The notes: a model not told the origin generated them from the letters alone. DNA of 32,830 nucleotides from Cellvibrionaceae bacterium (GCA_025800365.1 JAOXRT010000054.1:1-32830); one strand, 5' to 3'. Positions 7,638-16,083 are shown, counted from the stretch's first letter. Numbers and translations: made by a program.

Positions 7638-8693
7638 TTAGCTTTTGGGGGCCGAGCGATAATTAGATTTTCTGTTTTCAATTTGGTATTCGCGTACAGC
7701 ACGATTGTGCTCATCCAAAGTCGCAGAGAACTTGTGGCTACCATCACCCTTAGCAACGAAATATAGATAGTTGCTGTTATCCGGGTGCATCGCCGCGTAA
7801 ATAGAACGTTCTGCCACTAGGGCGATTGGAGTGGGCGGCAAACCTTTGATCACATAAGTATTGTACGGCGTCGCTTCACGCAAATCTTTGCGGCGAATAT
7901 TACCCTTGTATCTATCTCCCATGCCATAGATAACGGTGGGATCGGTCTGCAAACGCATATTTTTTTGCAGGCGTCGAACAAAAACCCCTGAAATCGTTTC
8001 ACGCTCACTGTCTTGCGCAGTTTCTTTTTCAATAATAGACGCCATTACCAAGGCTTCAGCGGGTGATTTATAAGGTAATGCCTCGGCTCTATTCTGCCAC
8101 TCGCGCTGTAAAATACTCTGAAGCTTTTTATGGGCTCGCTTTAAAATAGCCACATCGCTTTCACCATTTTGATAACGGTAAGTATCGGGAAAGAAATAGC
8201 CTTCAGGATGCTCTAGCTCGATACCTAATTTTTGCCTCTGTTCGTCCCAAGTTAAGCCTTTCAGCTCGGCTTTAATATTCGCTTTGCTGTGAATATAGTC
8301 CAGTGCTTGCTGATAGCGCCAACCTTCAAGCAAGGTAATATGGTATTGAACAACATCGTCGCTACGAAGTTTTGCCAATAAAGTGATGGAGTTCAGACTT
8401 TTATCTAGCTGAAACTCACCGCGACGAATCCCTCCCTGTTTAGTAAGGCGAGCATACAGACGCAGCAAGCGTGCAGATGGAATAACCCCTTGCTTTTCCA
8501 ACTCACGACTTACGCTTGCCAAGCTGGCACCGGCAGGCACAGTATAAAGCAGCTCCCCTTCGGCCAATTGTAAATTGCGCTGCAGTTGTTGACTCGCCCA
8601 AAGATAGGCACCCAACAATGCCGCCGACATAAGCGCCACGGCTGCCAAAAAGCCAATCAGGTAACGCCGCCAGGGGCCTAATGCATCCAACAT
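7638..8693 (-). CDS. mltG: Endolytic murein transglycosylase MltG
   Basis: A 351-residue inner-membrane enzyme (YceG family) that cleaves nascent peptidoglycan strands and is thought to set their length. One membrane helix lies at about 12-33, followed by a periplasmic LysM-like region and the YceG catalytic domain. The expected catalytic glutamate is E222 in ASIIEKET, corresponding to E218 of the E. coli protein. Conserved segments HPEGYFFPDTY, RLQTDPTVIYG, TPYNTYVIKGLPPTPI and FVAKGDGSHKFSATLDEHN are all present. The ribosome-binding site is weak (GGA eight bases from ATG). It sits between pabC and tmk, as in E. coli and Pseudomonas. Confidence 0.95.
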   Translation of the reverse strand: MLDALGPWRRYLIGFLAAVALMSAALLGAYLWASQQLQRNLQLAEGELLYTVPAGASLASVSRELEKQGVIPSARLLRLYARLTKQGGIRRGEFQLDKSLNSITLLAKLRSDDVVQYHITLLEGWRYQQALDYIHSKANIKAELKGLTWDEQRQKLGIELEHPEGYFFPDTYRYQNGESDVAILKRAHKKLQSILQREWQNRAEALPYKSPAEALVMASIIEKETAQDSERETISGVFVRRLQKNMRLQTDPTVIYGMGDRYKGNIRRKDLREATPYNTYVIKGLPPTPIALVAERSIYAAMHPDNSNYLYFVAKGDGSHKFSATLDEHNRAVREYQIENRKSNYRSAPKS

Positions 8694-8707
8694 ACTTCTT
8701 GTTCCAA

Positions 8708-9586
8708 TTATTCTGAGCTACGCGCTGGCAGTGTAAACCCTTCTCGATAAATCTGCGATAGCGATTCATTGGCCGTGACGTTTTCATCCTGTCCTTGCCA
8801 CTTATGGAGACCTTGCAGTGGCCCAGAGGCTATCATCAAGGACCCTACCGCTTGAATACCCTGTACAGAATTTGCCAAGCAAACGGCTTCAGATTGCAGC
8901 AGTTGCTCGACCGTAAGTGGGCTTGAGGAAACCCTTAGTGCTGCACGCTCAAGTAAATAGGCGCGCACTACGCCTGCAACACCACTGAAACTCAAATCGG
9001 GAGTCAACCAATGCCCATCTTGTTTATAGAATAGGTTGCTACTAATGGCCTCAATCACATGCTGTTCACTGTCTAATAAGATCGCATCATCACAGCCCGA
9101 GCTAAGTTTCTGACGAGCCAACACCTGCTCTATGCGATTGCCATGTTTAAGCCCTGCCAATAAGGGCTGTCTTGCTAAGCTGATCGGGCTGAGTTCTAGC
9201 TTTTTTGCAGCGACAACTTGATCAAAAGGGGTCGCCGAAAAGGCCAAGGCCACAAGATTTGCTTCACCATCTGGATGAGCATAACCACGCAGACTTTCAC
9301 CGCGAGACAACTGAAACTTAACAATCGCTTCGCGCTGGCCTTGGGCCTGCAATAATTGACATAGGTATTGATATTCTGCCTGTAGCTTAGTGACATCAAA
9401 ATGAAAAGCTAAACGTTCGCAGGCTTGTGAAAAGCGCTTAAGGTGCAAAGGCCAGAATGGGCATCGATCAATGTAGAAGCGGGCGGTTTCAAAAATAGAA
9501 TCGCCAAATTGAAAACCGCGATCAAACAAACTGATCTGTTGTTGATCGCGGCCATTAACACGGCATATTAGCGCAGCCTGAGTCAT
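8708..9586 (-). CDS. pabC: Aminodeoxychorismate lyase
   Basis: A PLP-dependent fold-type IV enzyme converting 4-amino-4-deoxychorismate to p-aminobenzoate plus pyruvate for folate synthesis. 292 residues, slightly longer than E. coli PabC. The Schiff-base lysine is K147 in GLKHGNRIEQVLAR; DRGFQFGDSIFET near the N-terminus and ISSNLFYKQDGHWLTPDLSFSG correspond to the family's substrate and cofactor-binding regions. The stop lies 14 bases before mltG and the start 20 bases after fabF, so it belongs to the same unit. The ribosome-binding site is poor, so translation may depend partly on that of fabF. D-amino-acid or branched-chain aminotransferases share the fold; the context decides for PabC. 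Confidence 0.92.
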   Translation of the reverse strand: MTQAALICRVNGRDQQQISLFDRGFQFGDSIFETARFYIDRCPFWPLHLKRFSQACERLAFHFDVTKLQAEYQYLCQLLQAQGQREAIVKFQLSRGESLRGYAHPDGEANLVALAFSATPFDQVVAAKKLELSPISLARQPLLAGLKHGNRIEQVLARQKLSSGCDDAILLDSEQHVIEAISSNLFYKQDGHWLTPDLSFSGVAGVVRAYLLERAALRVSSSPLTVEQLLQSEAVCLANSVQGIQAVGSLMIASGPLQGLHKWQGQDENVTANESLSQIYREGFTLPARSSE

Positions 9587-9606
9587 CTTAGCTCAGCTTA
9601 TGCCAT

Positions 9607-10845
9607 TTAAACGCGGCGGAAGATGAGCGAGCCGTTAGTACCACCAAAACCAAAGGAGTTACTTAAGACCGCATCGATCTCGCGCTCCTGGGCGGTATGA
9701 GGTACAAGATTAATATCACAGCCTTCATCTGGGTTATCCAGATTAATGGTTGGTGGGGCAACCTGATCTTTAATCGCCAATACAGATAATATGGCCTCTA
9801 CCGAACCAGCAGCACCTAACAAGTGGCCAATCATAGACTTAGTCGAGCTCACCGCGACCTGATCTACATCATTACCCATCACGCTTTTAACGGCGATACA
9901 TTCGGCGACATCGCCTGCCGGTGTCGACGTACCATGAGCATTAATATAGTTAATGGCAGAGGTTTCAATAGCCGCATCGTTGATGGCGTTCTGCATAGAC
10001 AAAGCAGCACCAGCACCATCTTCTGGCGGTGAAGTCATATGATAAGCATCACCACTCATACCAAAGCCAACCAGCTCTGCATAAATTTTTGCGCCACGAG
10101 CTTTAGCGTGCTCGTACTCTTCAAGCACCATAACACCAGCGCCCTCACCTAATACAAAACCATCGCGATCTTTATCCCAAGGGCGGCTGGCCGCTTGTGG
10201 ATCGTCATTGCGAGTCGAAAGCGCACGTGCTGCAGCAAAACCACCCAAGCCAACTGGGCTAGTGGCCATTTCGGCGCCACCGGCGATCATGGCGTCAGCT
10301 TCGCCATACTGAATTGAGCGAGCTGCCAAGCCGATACAATGGGTACCTGTAGTACAAGCAGTCACGACGGCAAGGTTAGGGCCACGGAAACCATACTTGA
10401 TAGACAGGTTGCCCGAGATCATGTTGATGATGGCACCGGGAACAAAGAATGGAGAAATACGGCGAGGGCCACGCTCAGCAATGGTTTTGGCACCATCTTC
10501 AATAGAACCGATACCACCAATACCCGAGCCAATAGCCGCACCAATGCGAGGTGCATTCTCATCAGTTACCTGCAGGCCTGAATCTTCCATAGCCTGAATA
10601 CCAGCAACCATACCGTATTGAATAAATGGGTCCATTTTGCGGGCGTCTTTGACAGGCATATAGTCGCCCACCTCAAGATCTTTAACCGCCGCGCTAAAGC
10701 GTGTAGTAAAAGCCGAGGCATCGAATTTCTCGATCATGCCTACACCGCTCTTACCGGCCAAAATATTCTGCCAGGTATCTGCCACCGTATTACCTACTGG
10801 TGAAACCATACCCAAACCCGTTACCACAACTCGTCTGCGGGACAT
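9607..10845 (-). CDS. fabF: 3-oxoacyl-ACP synthase II
   Basis: Condensing enzyme that elongates acyl-ACP with malonyl-ACP. From ATG 10845 the protein is 412 residues, the canonical length, with catalytic C164 ([11 protein letters not shown]), H304 ([11 protein letters not shown]), K336 (STKSMIGH) and H341. The C-terminal [11 protein letters not shown] loop contains the gating glycine/phenylalanine region. A GGAGG four bases before ATG 10845 fixes the start; an upstream in-frame start would add eight residues without homology. A terminator/attenuator hairpin separates it from acpP, so its expression is probably lower than that of acpP. Confidence 0.97.
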   Translation of the reverse strand: MSRRRVVVTGLGMVSPVGNTVADTWQNILAGKSGVGMIEKFDASAFTTRFSAAVKDLEVGDYMPVKDARKMDPFIQYGMVAGIQAMEDSGLQVTDENAPRIGAAIGSGIGGIGSIEDGAKTIAERGPRRISPFFVPGAIINMISGNLSIKYGFRGPNLAVVTACTTGTHCIGLAARSIQYGEADAMIAGGAEMATSPVGLGGFAAARALSTRNDDPQAASRPWDKDRDGFVLGEGAGVMVLEEYEHAKARGAKIYAELVGFGMSGDAYHMTSPPEDGAGAALSMQNAINDAAIETSAINYINAHGTSTPAGDVAECIAVKSVMGNDVDQVAVSSTKSMIGHLLGAAGSVEAILSVLAIKDQVAPPTINLDNPDEGCDINLVPHTAQEREIDAVLSNSFGFGGTNGSLIFRRV

Positions 10846-10959
10846 ATTGCCTCCGTCGGCGATGCTCAATCATCGCTTGTTATTGTCAAACACACTCTCA
10901 CCAGCTCACTCTGGTACCGCTATTATATCGGGACAAAAAGTGATGGCGTATAAACAACA

Positions 10960-10990
10960 AAAGCCGCTCTATGAGTCATAGAACGGCTTT
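10960..10990 (-). terminator. Attenuator/terminator hairpin between acpP and fabF
   Basis: AAAGCCG (10960-10966) pairs with CGGCTTT (10984-10990), with further CTATGA/TCATAG pairing inside. On the minus strand the stem is followed by TTGTTGTTT. It lies 34 bases after the acpP stop, well placed to end most acpP transcripts while letting some continue into fabF. Confidence 0.78.
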
Positions 10991-11023
10991 CTAGGCTAGG
11001 CCTCAAACAACGAATGACTCAAA

Positions 11024-11260
11024 TTAAGCCAAGTTTTCGTTGATGTACTTGATGGCAAGCTCAACAGTAGTAATCTTTTCCGCTTCTTCGTCTGGAATTT
11101 CGGTCTCGAACTCTTCTTCCAGCGCCATAACCAGCTCTACGGTATCCAAAGAATCTGCACCCAGATCCTCAACAAAAGACGCCTCAGTTTTTACTTCTTC
11201 TTCTTTAACGCCCAGTTGCTCAGCAACGATTTTCTTTACGCGTTCTTCAATGCTGCTCAT
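11024..11260 (-). CDS. acpP: Acyl carrier protein
   Basis: A 78-residue acidic carrier that holds acyl chains on a 4'-phosphopantetheine arm during fatty acid synthesis. The attachment serine is S37 in [11 protein letters not shown]. The sequence is almost the E. coli consensus (begins [16 protein letters not shown]). ATG 11260 gives the canonical length; an upstream in-frame TTG would add four residues. AGGAG is about 12 bases before the ATG, somewhat long spacing. It has its own strong promoter and a downstream attenuator, fitting the very high abundance of ACP. Confidence 0.98.
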   Translation of the reverse strand: MSSIEERVKKIVAEQLGVKEEEVKTEASFVEDLGADSLDTVELVMALEEEFETEIPDEEAEKITTVELAIKYINENLA

Positions 11261-11407
11261 AACGTTTTTCAACTCCTAGTGGTCTACGTCGGTTTAGCCG
11301 CTCTCTATTACTTTAAAATTACTTTGAACTGCTTCTATGCAAGAGCGAACAAAATAACGGTTGTTCGGTCACGGCTCAAATATAAGCTCCGGCCAACACG
11401 AGCGCGC

Positions 11408-11436
11408 ATTTTACATGGATTTACGCCGAGTTGTAA
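11408..11436 (-). promoter_or_regulatory. Sigma70-like promoter of acpP
   Basis: On the minus strand TTACAA (-35, 11431-11436) is followed by a 17-base spacer and TAAAAT (-10, 11408-11413). An AT-rich tract lies directly upstream of the -35. It would start RNA around 11400, giving a leader of about 140 bases. Confidence 0.65.
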
Positions 11437-11514
11437 CGGATCTTATTAAATTTTGTGAATTTTTAAAAAATACTCTTAATTAACAACAACTTAGACTTAA
11501 AAACCCTAACAATT

Positions 11515-11571
11515 GCAGCCGTCTAAAGCATTCTTTGAGCGTTATTTTACGCCAAAATGTGACGGCTGCAC
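11515..11571 (-). terminator. Branched hairpin after fabG
   Basis: TGCAGCCGTC and GACGGCTGCA are perfect 10-base arms enclosing about 37 bases, which contain a smaller GCGT/ACGC hairpin. It begins a few bases after the fabG stop on the minus strand. The segment after it is AT-rich (TTGTTAGGGTTTTTAAG). Likely a terminator or RNA-processing structure separating fabDG from acpP transcription. Confidence 0.5.
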
Positions 11572-11578
11572 GGGGCAT

Positions 11579-12322
11579 TTAGGCCATATACATGCCGCCA
11601 TTTACCTGCAAGGTTTCACCGGTAATATAACCACCAGCATCACTCGCCAAGAAACTTACCACACCGGCTATTTCTTCAGGCTTACCCAAACGACCCAATG
11701 CAATCTGAGACAGCATCAGTTCTTTTTGGTTCTCATCCAGTACCTTGGTCATATCAGTATCGATAAAACCAGGGGCAACGGTGTTTACGGTAATACCGCG
11801 TGAGCCAATTTCTTTAGCCAATGAGCGCGCAAATCCGGCAACCCCCGCTTTAGATGCCGCATAGTTAGACTGACCTGCATTACCCATAGAGCCCACCACA
11901 GAGCTAACATTGATAATACGACCCCAGCGAGCCTTCATCATGCCGCGCAGGCAGGCCTTGCTTAAGCGATAGATAGCGCTCAAATTGGTATTGATTACAT
12001 CAAACCACTCATCTTCACCCATACGCATGAGCAAGTTATCTTTGGTAATACCCGCGTTATTGACCAAGATTTCGATTGCACCAAACTCATCATTGATAGC
12101 TTTGATCAGATCGCTAATGGAATCCGCTTCGGTGACATTCAGCACCATGCCCTTACCTTGAATCCCTTTTTCAGCCAAGCGCGCGCTAATCTTTTCAGCG
12201 CCACCCTCGCTGGTCGCGGTACCAATAACAACAGCACCTTGTGCACCTAAATCATCAGCAATAGCCGCACCAATCCCACGGCTTGCACCTGTCACTAGGG
12301 TGATTTTTCCTGCAATACTCAT
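11579..12322 (-). CDS. fabG: 3-oxoacyl-ACP reductase
   Basis: NADPH-dependent short-chain dehydrogenase that reduces 3-oxoacyl-ACP to 3-hydroxyacyl-ACP. 247 residues. The Rossmann motif is TGASRGIG (11-18), NNAG lies at 88-91, the catalytic set is N113, S141, Y154 and K158 (YAASK), and the C-terminal segment VNGGMYMA ends the protein in the usual way. ATG at 12320-12322 has AGGA seven bases upstream, and that ribosome-binding segment is duplicated just upstream. It lies between fabD and acpP, the standard order. Confidence 0.97.
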   Translation of the reverse strand: MSIAGKITLVTGASRGIGAAIADDLGAQGAVVIGTATSEGGAEKISARLAEKGIQGKGMVLNVTEADSISDLIKAINDEFGAIEILVNNAGITKDNLLMRMGEDEWFDVINTNLSAIYRLSKACLRGMMKARWGRIINVSSVVGSMGNAGQSNYAASKAGVAGFARSLAKEIGSRGITVNTVAPGFIDTDMTKVLDENQKELMLSQIALGRLGKPEEIAGVVSFLASDAGGYITGETLQVNGGMYMA

Positions 12323-12349
12323 AGTTGCTTCCTAAAAAGTTGCTTCCTA
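12323..12349 (-). promoter_or_regulatory. Tandemly duplicated ribosome-binding segment of fabG
   Basis: On the minus strand the 12-base word TAGGAAGCAACT occurs twice with a three-T spacer (12338-12349 and 12323-12334), the second copy abutting the fabG ATG. Only the proximal AGGA has normal spacing (7 bases); the distal copy is 15 bases further away and may act as a standby site. Confidence 0.7.
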
Positions 12350-12360
12350 TTTTGTTAGGC

Positions 12361-12386
12361 CTCGTAGCCAAAGCTGAGGCTACGAG
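12361..12386 (-). other. Intergenic hairpin between fabD and fabG
   Basis: CTCGTAGCC and GGCTACGAG form a perfect 9-base-pair stem with an 8-base loop. No T-run follows on the minus strand, so an RNA stability or processing element is likelier than a terminator. Confidence 0.55.
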
Positions 12387-12399
12387 ATTATCTATTCTG

Positions 12400-13332
12400 T
12401 TACGCGTTCAGCGCTTCTACGTCAGCTGGAGTTTCCAACCCTTTGGCAGCGATGCTCTTATCGATGCGCTTCACCAGACCCGCCAAAACCTTACCCGGAC
12501 CACATTCCACGGCCTGCTCGATACCCGCGTCTTTCATAGCCTTCACGCAATCAACCCATAAAACAGGGCTGTAGATCTGCTCGATCATTAGAGCTTTGAT
12601 TTTGGCAGGATCCGTTTCAGATTGTGCGTGAACGTTATGCACAACTGGGGTAGCCGGTGCTTGGAACGATGTAGCTTCGATTTGTTCCGCCAAACGATCG
12701 GCAGCCGGCTTCATCAGTTCGGTATGGAAAGGTGCACTTACTGGTAAGGGCATAGCGCGCTTAGCGCCCGCCTCTTTACACAACTCTATAGCTTTGTCGA
12801 TTGCAGCTTTACTGCCGGCAATAACCACTTGGCCCGGAGAGTTAAAGTTTACCGCCGACGCAACGCCATCAGCAGAAGCTTTAGCACAGGCTTCCTTTAT
12901 AGATTCATCATCCAAACCGATAATAGCTGCCATAGCGCCCTCACCCGCTGGAACGGCTTCCTGCATAAACTTGCCGCGCTGCTGCACTAAACGAACAGCA
13001 TCTTTCAATGCTAAGACTTCAGCACAAACTAAAGCCGACCACTCACCTAAGCTGTGACCGGCCATCAATGCTGGGCGAGCTTCTTGATTAGCACAATAAA
13101 CACGCCAGCAGGCAACGCTTGCCGTTAGTAATAAGGGCTGGGTGCGCTCGGTCATATTAATGGTTTCTTGCTCACCATTTTGCACCAAATCCCACAAGTC
13201 ATACCCCAAAACCTCAGAGGCTTCAGCGAAAGTTTCTTGTACTACAGGATATTCGGCGGCCAGATCTGCCAACATACCGATTTTTTGAGAACCTTGCCCT
13301 GGAAATACGAAGGCCAAATTGGATTGCACCAT
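12400..13332 (-). CDS. fabD: Malonyl-CoA:ACP transacylase
   Basis: Transfers malonyl from CoA to ACP to supply chain-extension units. 310 residues, normal length. Active-site serine S94 lies in the nucleophile elbow GHSLGEWSA (E. coli has Tyr where this has Trp), and the partner histidine is H203 in SAPFHTELM; the oxyanion segment FPGQGSQ is at 10-16. AAGG lies seven bases before the ATG. It is followed by fabG after a 77-base spacer with a hairpin, and preceded by plsX. Confidence 0.97.
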   Translation of the reverse strand: MVQSNLAFVFPGQGSQKIGMLADLAAEYPVVQETFAEASEVLGYDLWDLVQNGEQETINMTERTQPLLLTASVACWRVYCANQEARPALMAGHSLGEWSALVCAEVLALKDAVRLVQQRGKFMQEAVPAGEGAMAAIIGLDDESIKEACAKASADGVASAVNFNSPGQVVIAGSKAAIDKAIELCKEAGAKRAMPLPVSAPFHTELMKPAADRLAEQIEATSFQAPATPVVHNVHAQSETDPAKIKALMIEQIYSPVLWVDCVKAMKDAGIEQAVECGPGKVLAGLVKRIDKSIAAKGLETPADVEALNA

Positions 13333-13417
13333 AACGCTACCTTTTAGCTAACTATTTATATTCTTTCTGTGTTACTTCTAAAACTGCTAACCCTGGAGCT
13401 CAATGACTCAAGGCTAA

Positions 13418-14461
13418 TTAAAACGGCTCTTGCTCAAATCGCCGACATATGCGCGGCGCAACTTCGCTGCTTACCTGCTCGCAGGCTAACTCTAAAGCAG
13501 AGCGAAAGGCTAATTCATCAGCTCCGCCATGACTTTTAATCAGCGGTCCCTGCAAGCCCAAAAAACTGGCGCCATTATAACGATCAGGATCAAACTGACG
13601 CTGCCATTTACGTAATAAAGGACGGGCAAATCGGCCAACTAGGCGACCATACCAACTGCTTGAAAAAGCATCCCGCATTTCTGCGACCATCAGTTGCGCT
13701 ACGCCTTCGCTGACTTTTAGCGCCACATTACCCACAAAACCGTCGCAAACCACCACATCGGCTTCACCGCGATAAATCTGATCACCTTCGATGTAGCCGA
13801 TAAAGTTAAGCGCTTCATTGGCCTGCAAGCTACTAGCAGCCAAGCGAATCTGTTCATTTCCCTTGATATCTTCCGAGCCAATATTCAGCAAAGCCACACG
13901 CGGACGCTCCACCCCAGCTACAGACTCCATAAATACCGAGCCCATCAGGGCGTTATGAATCAGGTGCTCACTATCGCATTTTACACTGGCACCTAGATCC
14001 AGCATTAGGCAATCGGCTTTGGCAGTAGGGATAGATTTGGCAATCGCAGGTCGATCTACACCTGCAAAGGTTTTTAATAAATGCCGTCCCATCGCCATCA
14101 AAGCACCGGTATTACCAGCGCTAATCGCCGCATCAGCCTTTGCCGTGCGCACTGCGTCAACAGCCTGCCACATTGAGGAATTTTGCTTATGTCGCAAGGC
14201 CTGCCCTGGACGGTCTACCATGGTGACCACTTCTTCTGTGTGACAAAAGTACATTTTTGAGCCATTGGACAACTCATGCACACAGGGGCTTTGGGAAATA
14301 TCGAGGGAGATGGGAGCTAGCTCGGCTAATATATCGAACGGACCATACAGCTGGCATTCCAGAGTACGATCATTAGCCAAGGAGTAAGCGGCGTTTAACG
14401 CAACGCGGGGACCTAAGTCCCCGCCCATAGCGTCAACCGCTAATCGAATTGAATCAGTCAA
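13418..14461 (-). CDS. plsX: Phosphate acyltransferase PlsX
   Basis: Makes acyl-phosphate from acyl-ACP for phosphatidic acid synthesis (the PlsX/PlsY route). 347 residues with the family start AVDAMGGDLGPR, plus NTGALMAMGRHLL, LDLGASVKCDSEHL and VCDGFVGNVALK. The start appears to be a TTG (14459-14461) without a clear Shine-Dalgarno; an in-frame TAG lies five codons upstream and no ATG occurs before the conserved AVDAMGGD, so a rare start is likely. A hairpin (AGGATG/CATCCT, 14483-14499) lies 21 bases upstream and could influence initiation. Confidence 0.95.
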   Translation of the reverse strand: MTDSIRLAVDAMGGDLGPRVALNAAYSLANDRTLECQLYGPFDILAELAPISLDISQSPCVHELSNGSKMYFCHTEEVVTMVDRPGQALRHKQNSSMWQAVDAVRTAKADAAISAGNTGALMAMGRHLLKTFAGVDRPAIAKSIPTAKADCLMLDLGASVKCDSEHLIHNALMGSVFMESVAGVERPRVALLNIGSEDIKGNEQIRLAASSLQANEALNFIGYIEGDQIYRGEADVVVCDGFVGNVALKVSEGVAQLMVAEMRDAFSSSWYGRLVGRFARPLLRKWQRQFDPDRYNGASFLGLQGPLIKSHGGADELAFRSALELACEQVSSEVAPRICRRFEQEPF

Positions 14462-14482
14462 TCTATTCAGCGCCTAATAATG

Positions 14483-14499
14483 AGGATGTTAAACATCCT
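14483..14499 (-). other. Hairpin upstream of plsX
   Basis: AGGATG-TTAAA-CATCCT forms a stem in the rpmF-plsX spacer, just upstream of the TTG start of plsX. Its 5' arm on the minus strand is also AGGATG, which could be mistaken for a ribosome-binding site but would be paired. Confidence 0.45.
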
Positions 14500-14550
14500 A
14501 GTGACTGGCGTCAGAATATCAACGACTAGCGCTAAGCGCGTCGAAGAATA

Positions 14551-14733
14551 TTAGTCTTCGGAGCCAGTGTCGATCACTTTACGGCCACGGTAGAAACCGT
14601 CGGCAGTGATGTGGTGACGGTGGTGCTTCTCGCCGCTGGTTGGATCAACAGATAGAGTTGGACCACTTAGGGCATCGTGAGAGCGACGCATACCGCGACG
14701 TGAACGAGTCTTTTTACTTTTTTGAACAGCCAT
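14551..14733 (-). CDS. rpmF: Large ribosomal subunit protein bL32
   Basis: A 60-residue basic ribosomal protein: begins [20 protein letters not shown] and contains the histidine cluster HHRHH. It lacks the four zinc-binding cysteines seen in some bL32 forms, as is usual in gammaproteobacteria. A near-consensus AAGGAG lies seven bases before the ATG. It lies between yceD and plsX, the conserved linkage of ribosome and lipid synthesis genes. Confidence 0.98.
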   Translation of the reverse strand: MAVQKSKKTRSRRGMRRSHDALSGPTLSVDPTSGEKHHRHHITADGFYRGRKVIDTGSED

Positions 14734-14772
14734 GATAGCTCCTTAACTATTTACTGGAACCGGGGCGCCTCA

Positions 14773-15327
14773 TTATTTCGGCGAGCCCTTAAGTTGCTCC
14801 AGAACTTGAAACGGGTTATTTCGCCGCTCAGCTTCTGCTTCCGCTGTTTCATCAGAAGCATCATTATCTCCTGCGGAGTAATGAGCCAAGTCGACACATT
14901 GATGATCGTGATAGACCGCCATGGGTATGCACAGCAAGATCTCTTCTTCGATCACCTCGTATAAATCGGATGCTCCTTCCGGGGCAATCCAAGCATCTAT
15001 GCTTTTAGGTAGATTTTTCGCCTGGTCTTCATCCCAGACAATCCCCAAAGCTAAGCTGCCTTCAATATGTTGATCACAGGGCTCCATGCAACGTTCGCAA
15101 GTAAGCTGCAATTTAGCGCTTACCTGGCCACGCAATAAGCGATGGCGCTGATCATCCACCTCAAAGTGTAGCTCAACCTCGATGTCAGCATTGTCGCCTA
15201 CGGCGATTTGCGCTAATCGATCCAGAGCCTCGAGGGGTATATTTCCTTGTAAATCAATGCCTTGCTGGGCAAATTTACGTGGATCTACTTGCCTCGGTAA
15301 AATCTTTGAGGAGGGGGCATTCAACAT
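14773..15327 (-). CDS. yceD: DUF177 protein YceD (23S rRNA accumulation protein)
   Basis: A homologue of E. coli YceD, reported as needed for normal 23S rRNA accumulation. From ATG 15327 it has 184 residues. Family features are the CERCMEPC pair of cysteine motifs, VEEEILL-type helix (VIEEEILLCIPM), a HDHQCVD metal-like segment and the terminal NPFQVLEQLKG. A longer frame starts at 15402, but homology begins near the ATG at 15327, and a strong promoter lies inside the extra part, so the shorter form is chosen. There is no Shine-Dalgarno; the mRNA may begin within a few bases of the ATG. rpmF follows after 39 bases. Confidence 0.9.
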   Translation of the reverse strand: MLNAPSSKILPRQVDPRKFAQQGIDLQGNIPLEALDRLAQIAVGDNADIEVELHFEVDDQRHRLLRGQVSAKLQLTCERCMEPCDQHIEGSLALGIVWDEDQAKNLPKSIDAWIAPEGASDLYEVIEEEILLCIPMAVYHDHQCVDLAHYSAGDNDASDETAEAEAERRNNPFQVLEQLKGSPK

Positions 15328-15336
15328 AAGCGCGCC

Positions 15337-15365
15337 ATAATAGGGATGCAGGGCCCTTCTGTCAA
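15337..15365 (-). promoter_or_regulatory. Near-consensus sigma70 promoter of yceD-rpmF-plsX
   Basis: On the minus strand a perfect TTGACA (15360-15365), a 17-base spacer and TATTAT (15337-15342, five of six matches). Only nine bases separate the -10 from the yceD ATG at 15327, so transcription should begin at or within two or three bases of the start codon. Confidence 0.75.
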
Positions 15366-15481
15366 AGGAAAAATCACTCCAAACCCCTGATTTTATGGGC
15401 ATTGGGCGATTTAATTCGATTTACTGCAGCACCCTTTATAAGATTCGTTAGAATAGCGCTTTTTAACCTTAGGAATTTACC

Positions 15482-16069
15482 ATGCCCAAGCTTGTTTTAG
15501 CCTCTAGCTCACCCTACCGAGCGCAGTTATTAGAGAAGCTTGGCATAGCTTTCACTCAAGCAAGTCCAGATATTAATGAGACGCCTCTCCCACAGGAAAG
15601 TCCTGCCGAGTTAGTAGAGCGACTGGCCATTGAAAAAGCCAAGGCGCTAGCTAACAACCACCCCCAAAGCCTGATTATTGGTTCAGACCAAGTAGCCCAT
15701 TTTCAGGGAGAGATTATCGGCAAGCCTGGAGACTTTGAAAACGCCACTAAACAGCTCGGTAAATTCAGCGGCCATTGCGTGGAATTTATCACTGGCTTAT
15801 GCCTCTTAAATAGCGCAAGCGGGCAATATCAAAGCGATATCGTTAGTTTTAAGGTTCACTTTCGCCAACTAAGCCTTCAGCAAATCAGCAATTACCTTAA
15901 AAAAGAAGAACCCTTCAATTGTGCGGGCAGCTTTAAGTCCGAGGGCTTGGGCATATCACTTTTCTCACGCCTTGAGGGGGACGACCCCAACAGCCTCATT
16001 GGCCTACCATTGATTCGACTGATCGATATGCTAAGCCAAGAAGGCATGGACCCACTTCATATGGAGTAA
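15482..16069 (+). CDS. yceF: Maf-family nucleotide pyrophosphatase (YceF type)
   Basis: A 195-residue house-cleaning pyrophosphatase; E. coli YceF acts on 7-methyl-GTP. It has LVLASSSPYRAQLLEKLG at the start, the ETP loop (33-35), the SDQV (68-71) and GKPG segments and the conserved CAGSFKSEGLGISLFSRLEGDDPN region. AGGA lies seven bases before ATG. It is divergent from yceD, as in E. coli and Pseudomonas, and converges on the regulator gene with only five bases between the stops. Confidence 0.95.
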   Translation: MPKLVLASSSPYRAQLLEKLGIAFTQASPDINETPLPQESPAELVERLAIEKAKALANNHPQSLIIGSDQVAHFQGEIIGKPGDFENATKQLGKFSGHCVEFITGLCLLNSASGQYQSDIVSFKVHFRQLSLQQISNYLKKEEPFNCAGSFKSEGLGISLFSRLEGDDPNSLIGLPLIRLIDMLSQEGMDPLHME

Positions 16070-16083
16070 AGCCCTTAAGGGCT
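16070..16083. terminator. Palindrome across the yceF/regulator convergence
   Basis: The perfect palindrome AGCCCTTAAGGGCT overlaps the stop codon of the regulator gene and directly follows the yceF stop. Neither side has a clear T-run, so termination here is uncertain. Confidence 0.35.

Larger units (their letters stand above)
11261..11578 (-). other. acpP leader and fabG-acpP spacer
   Basis: A non-coding stretch of about 320 bases. Going along the minus strand it holds the hairpin after fabG (11515-11571), an AT-rich segment (around 11440-11500) that could act as an UP-type element, the acpP promoter, and a leader of about 140 bases. No small gene was found. Confidence 0.6.
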
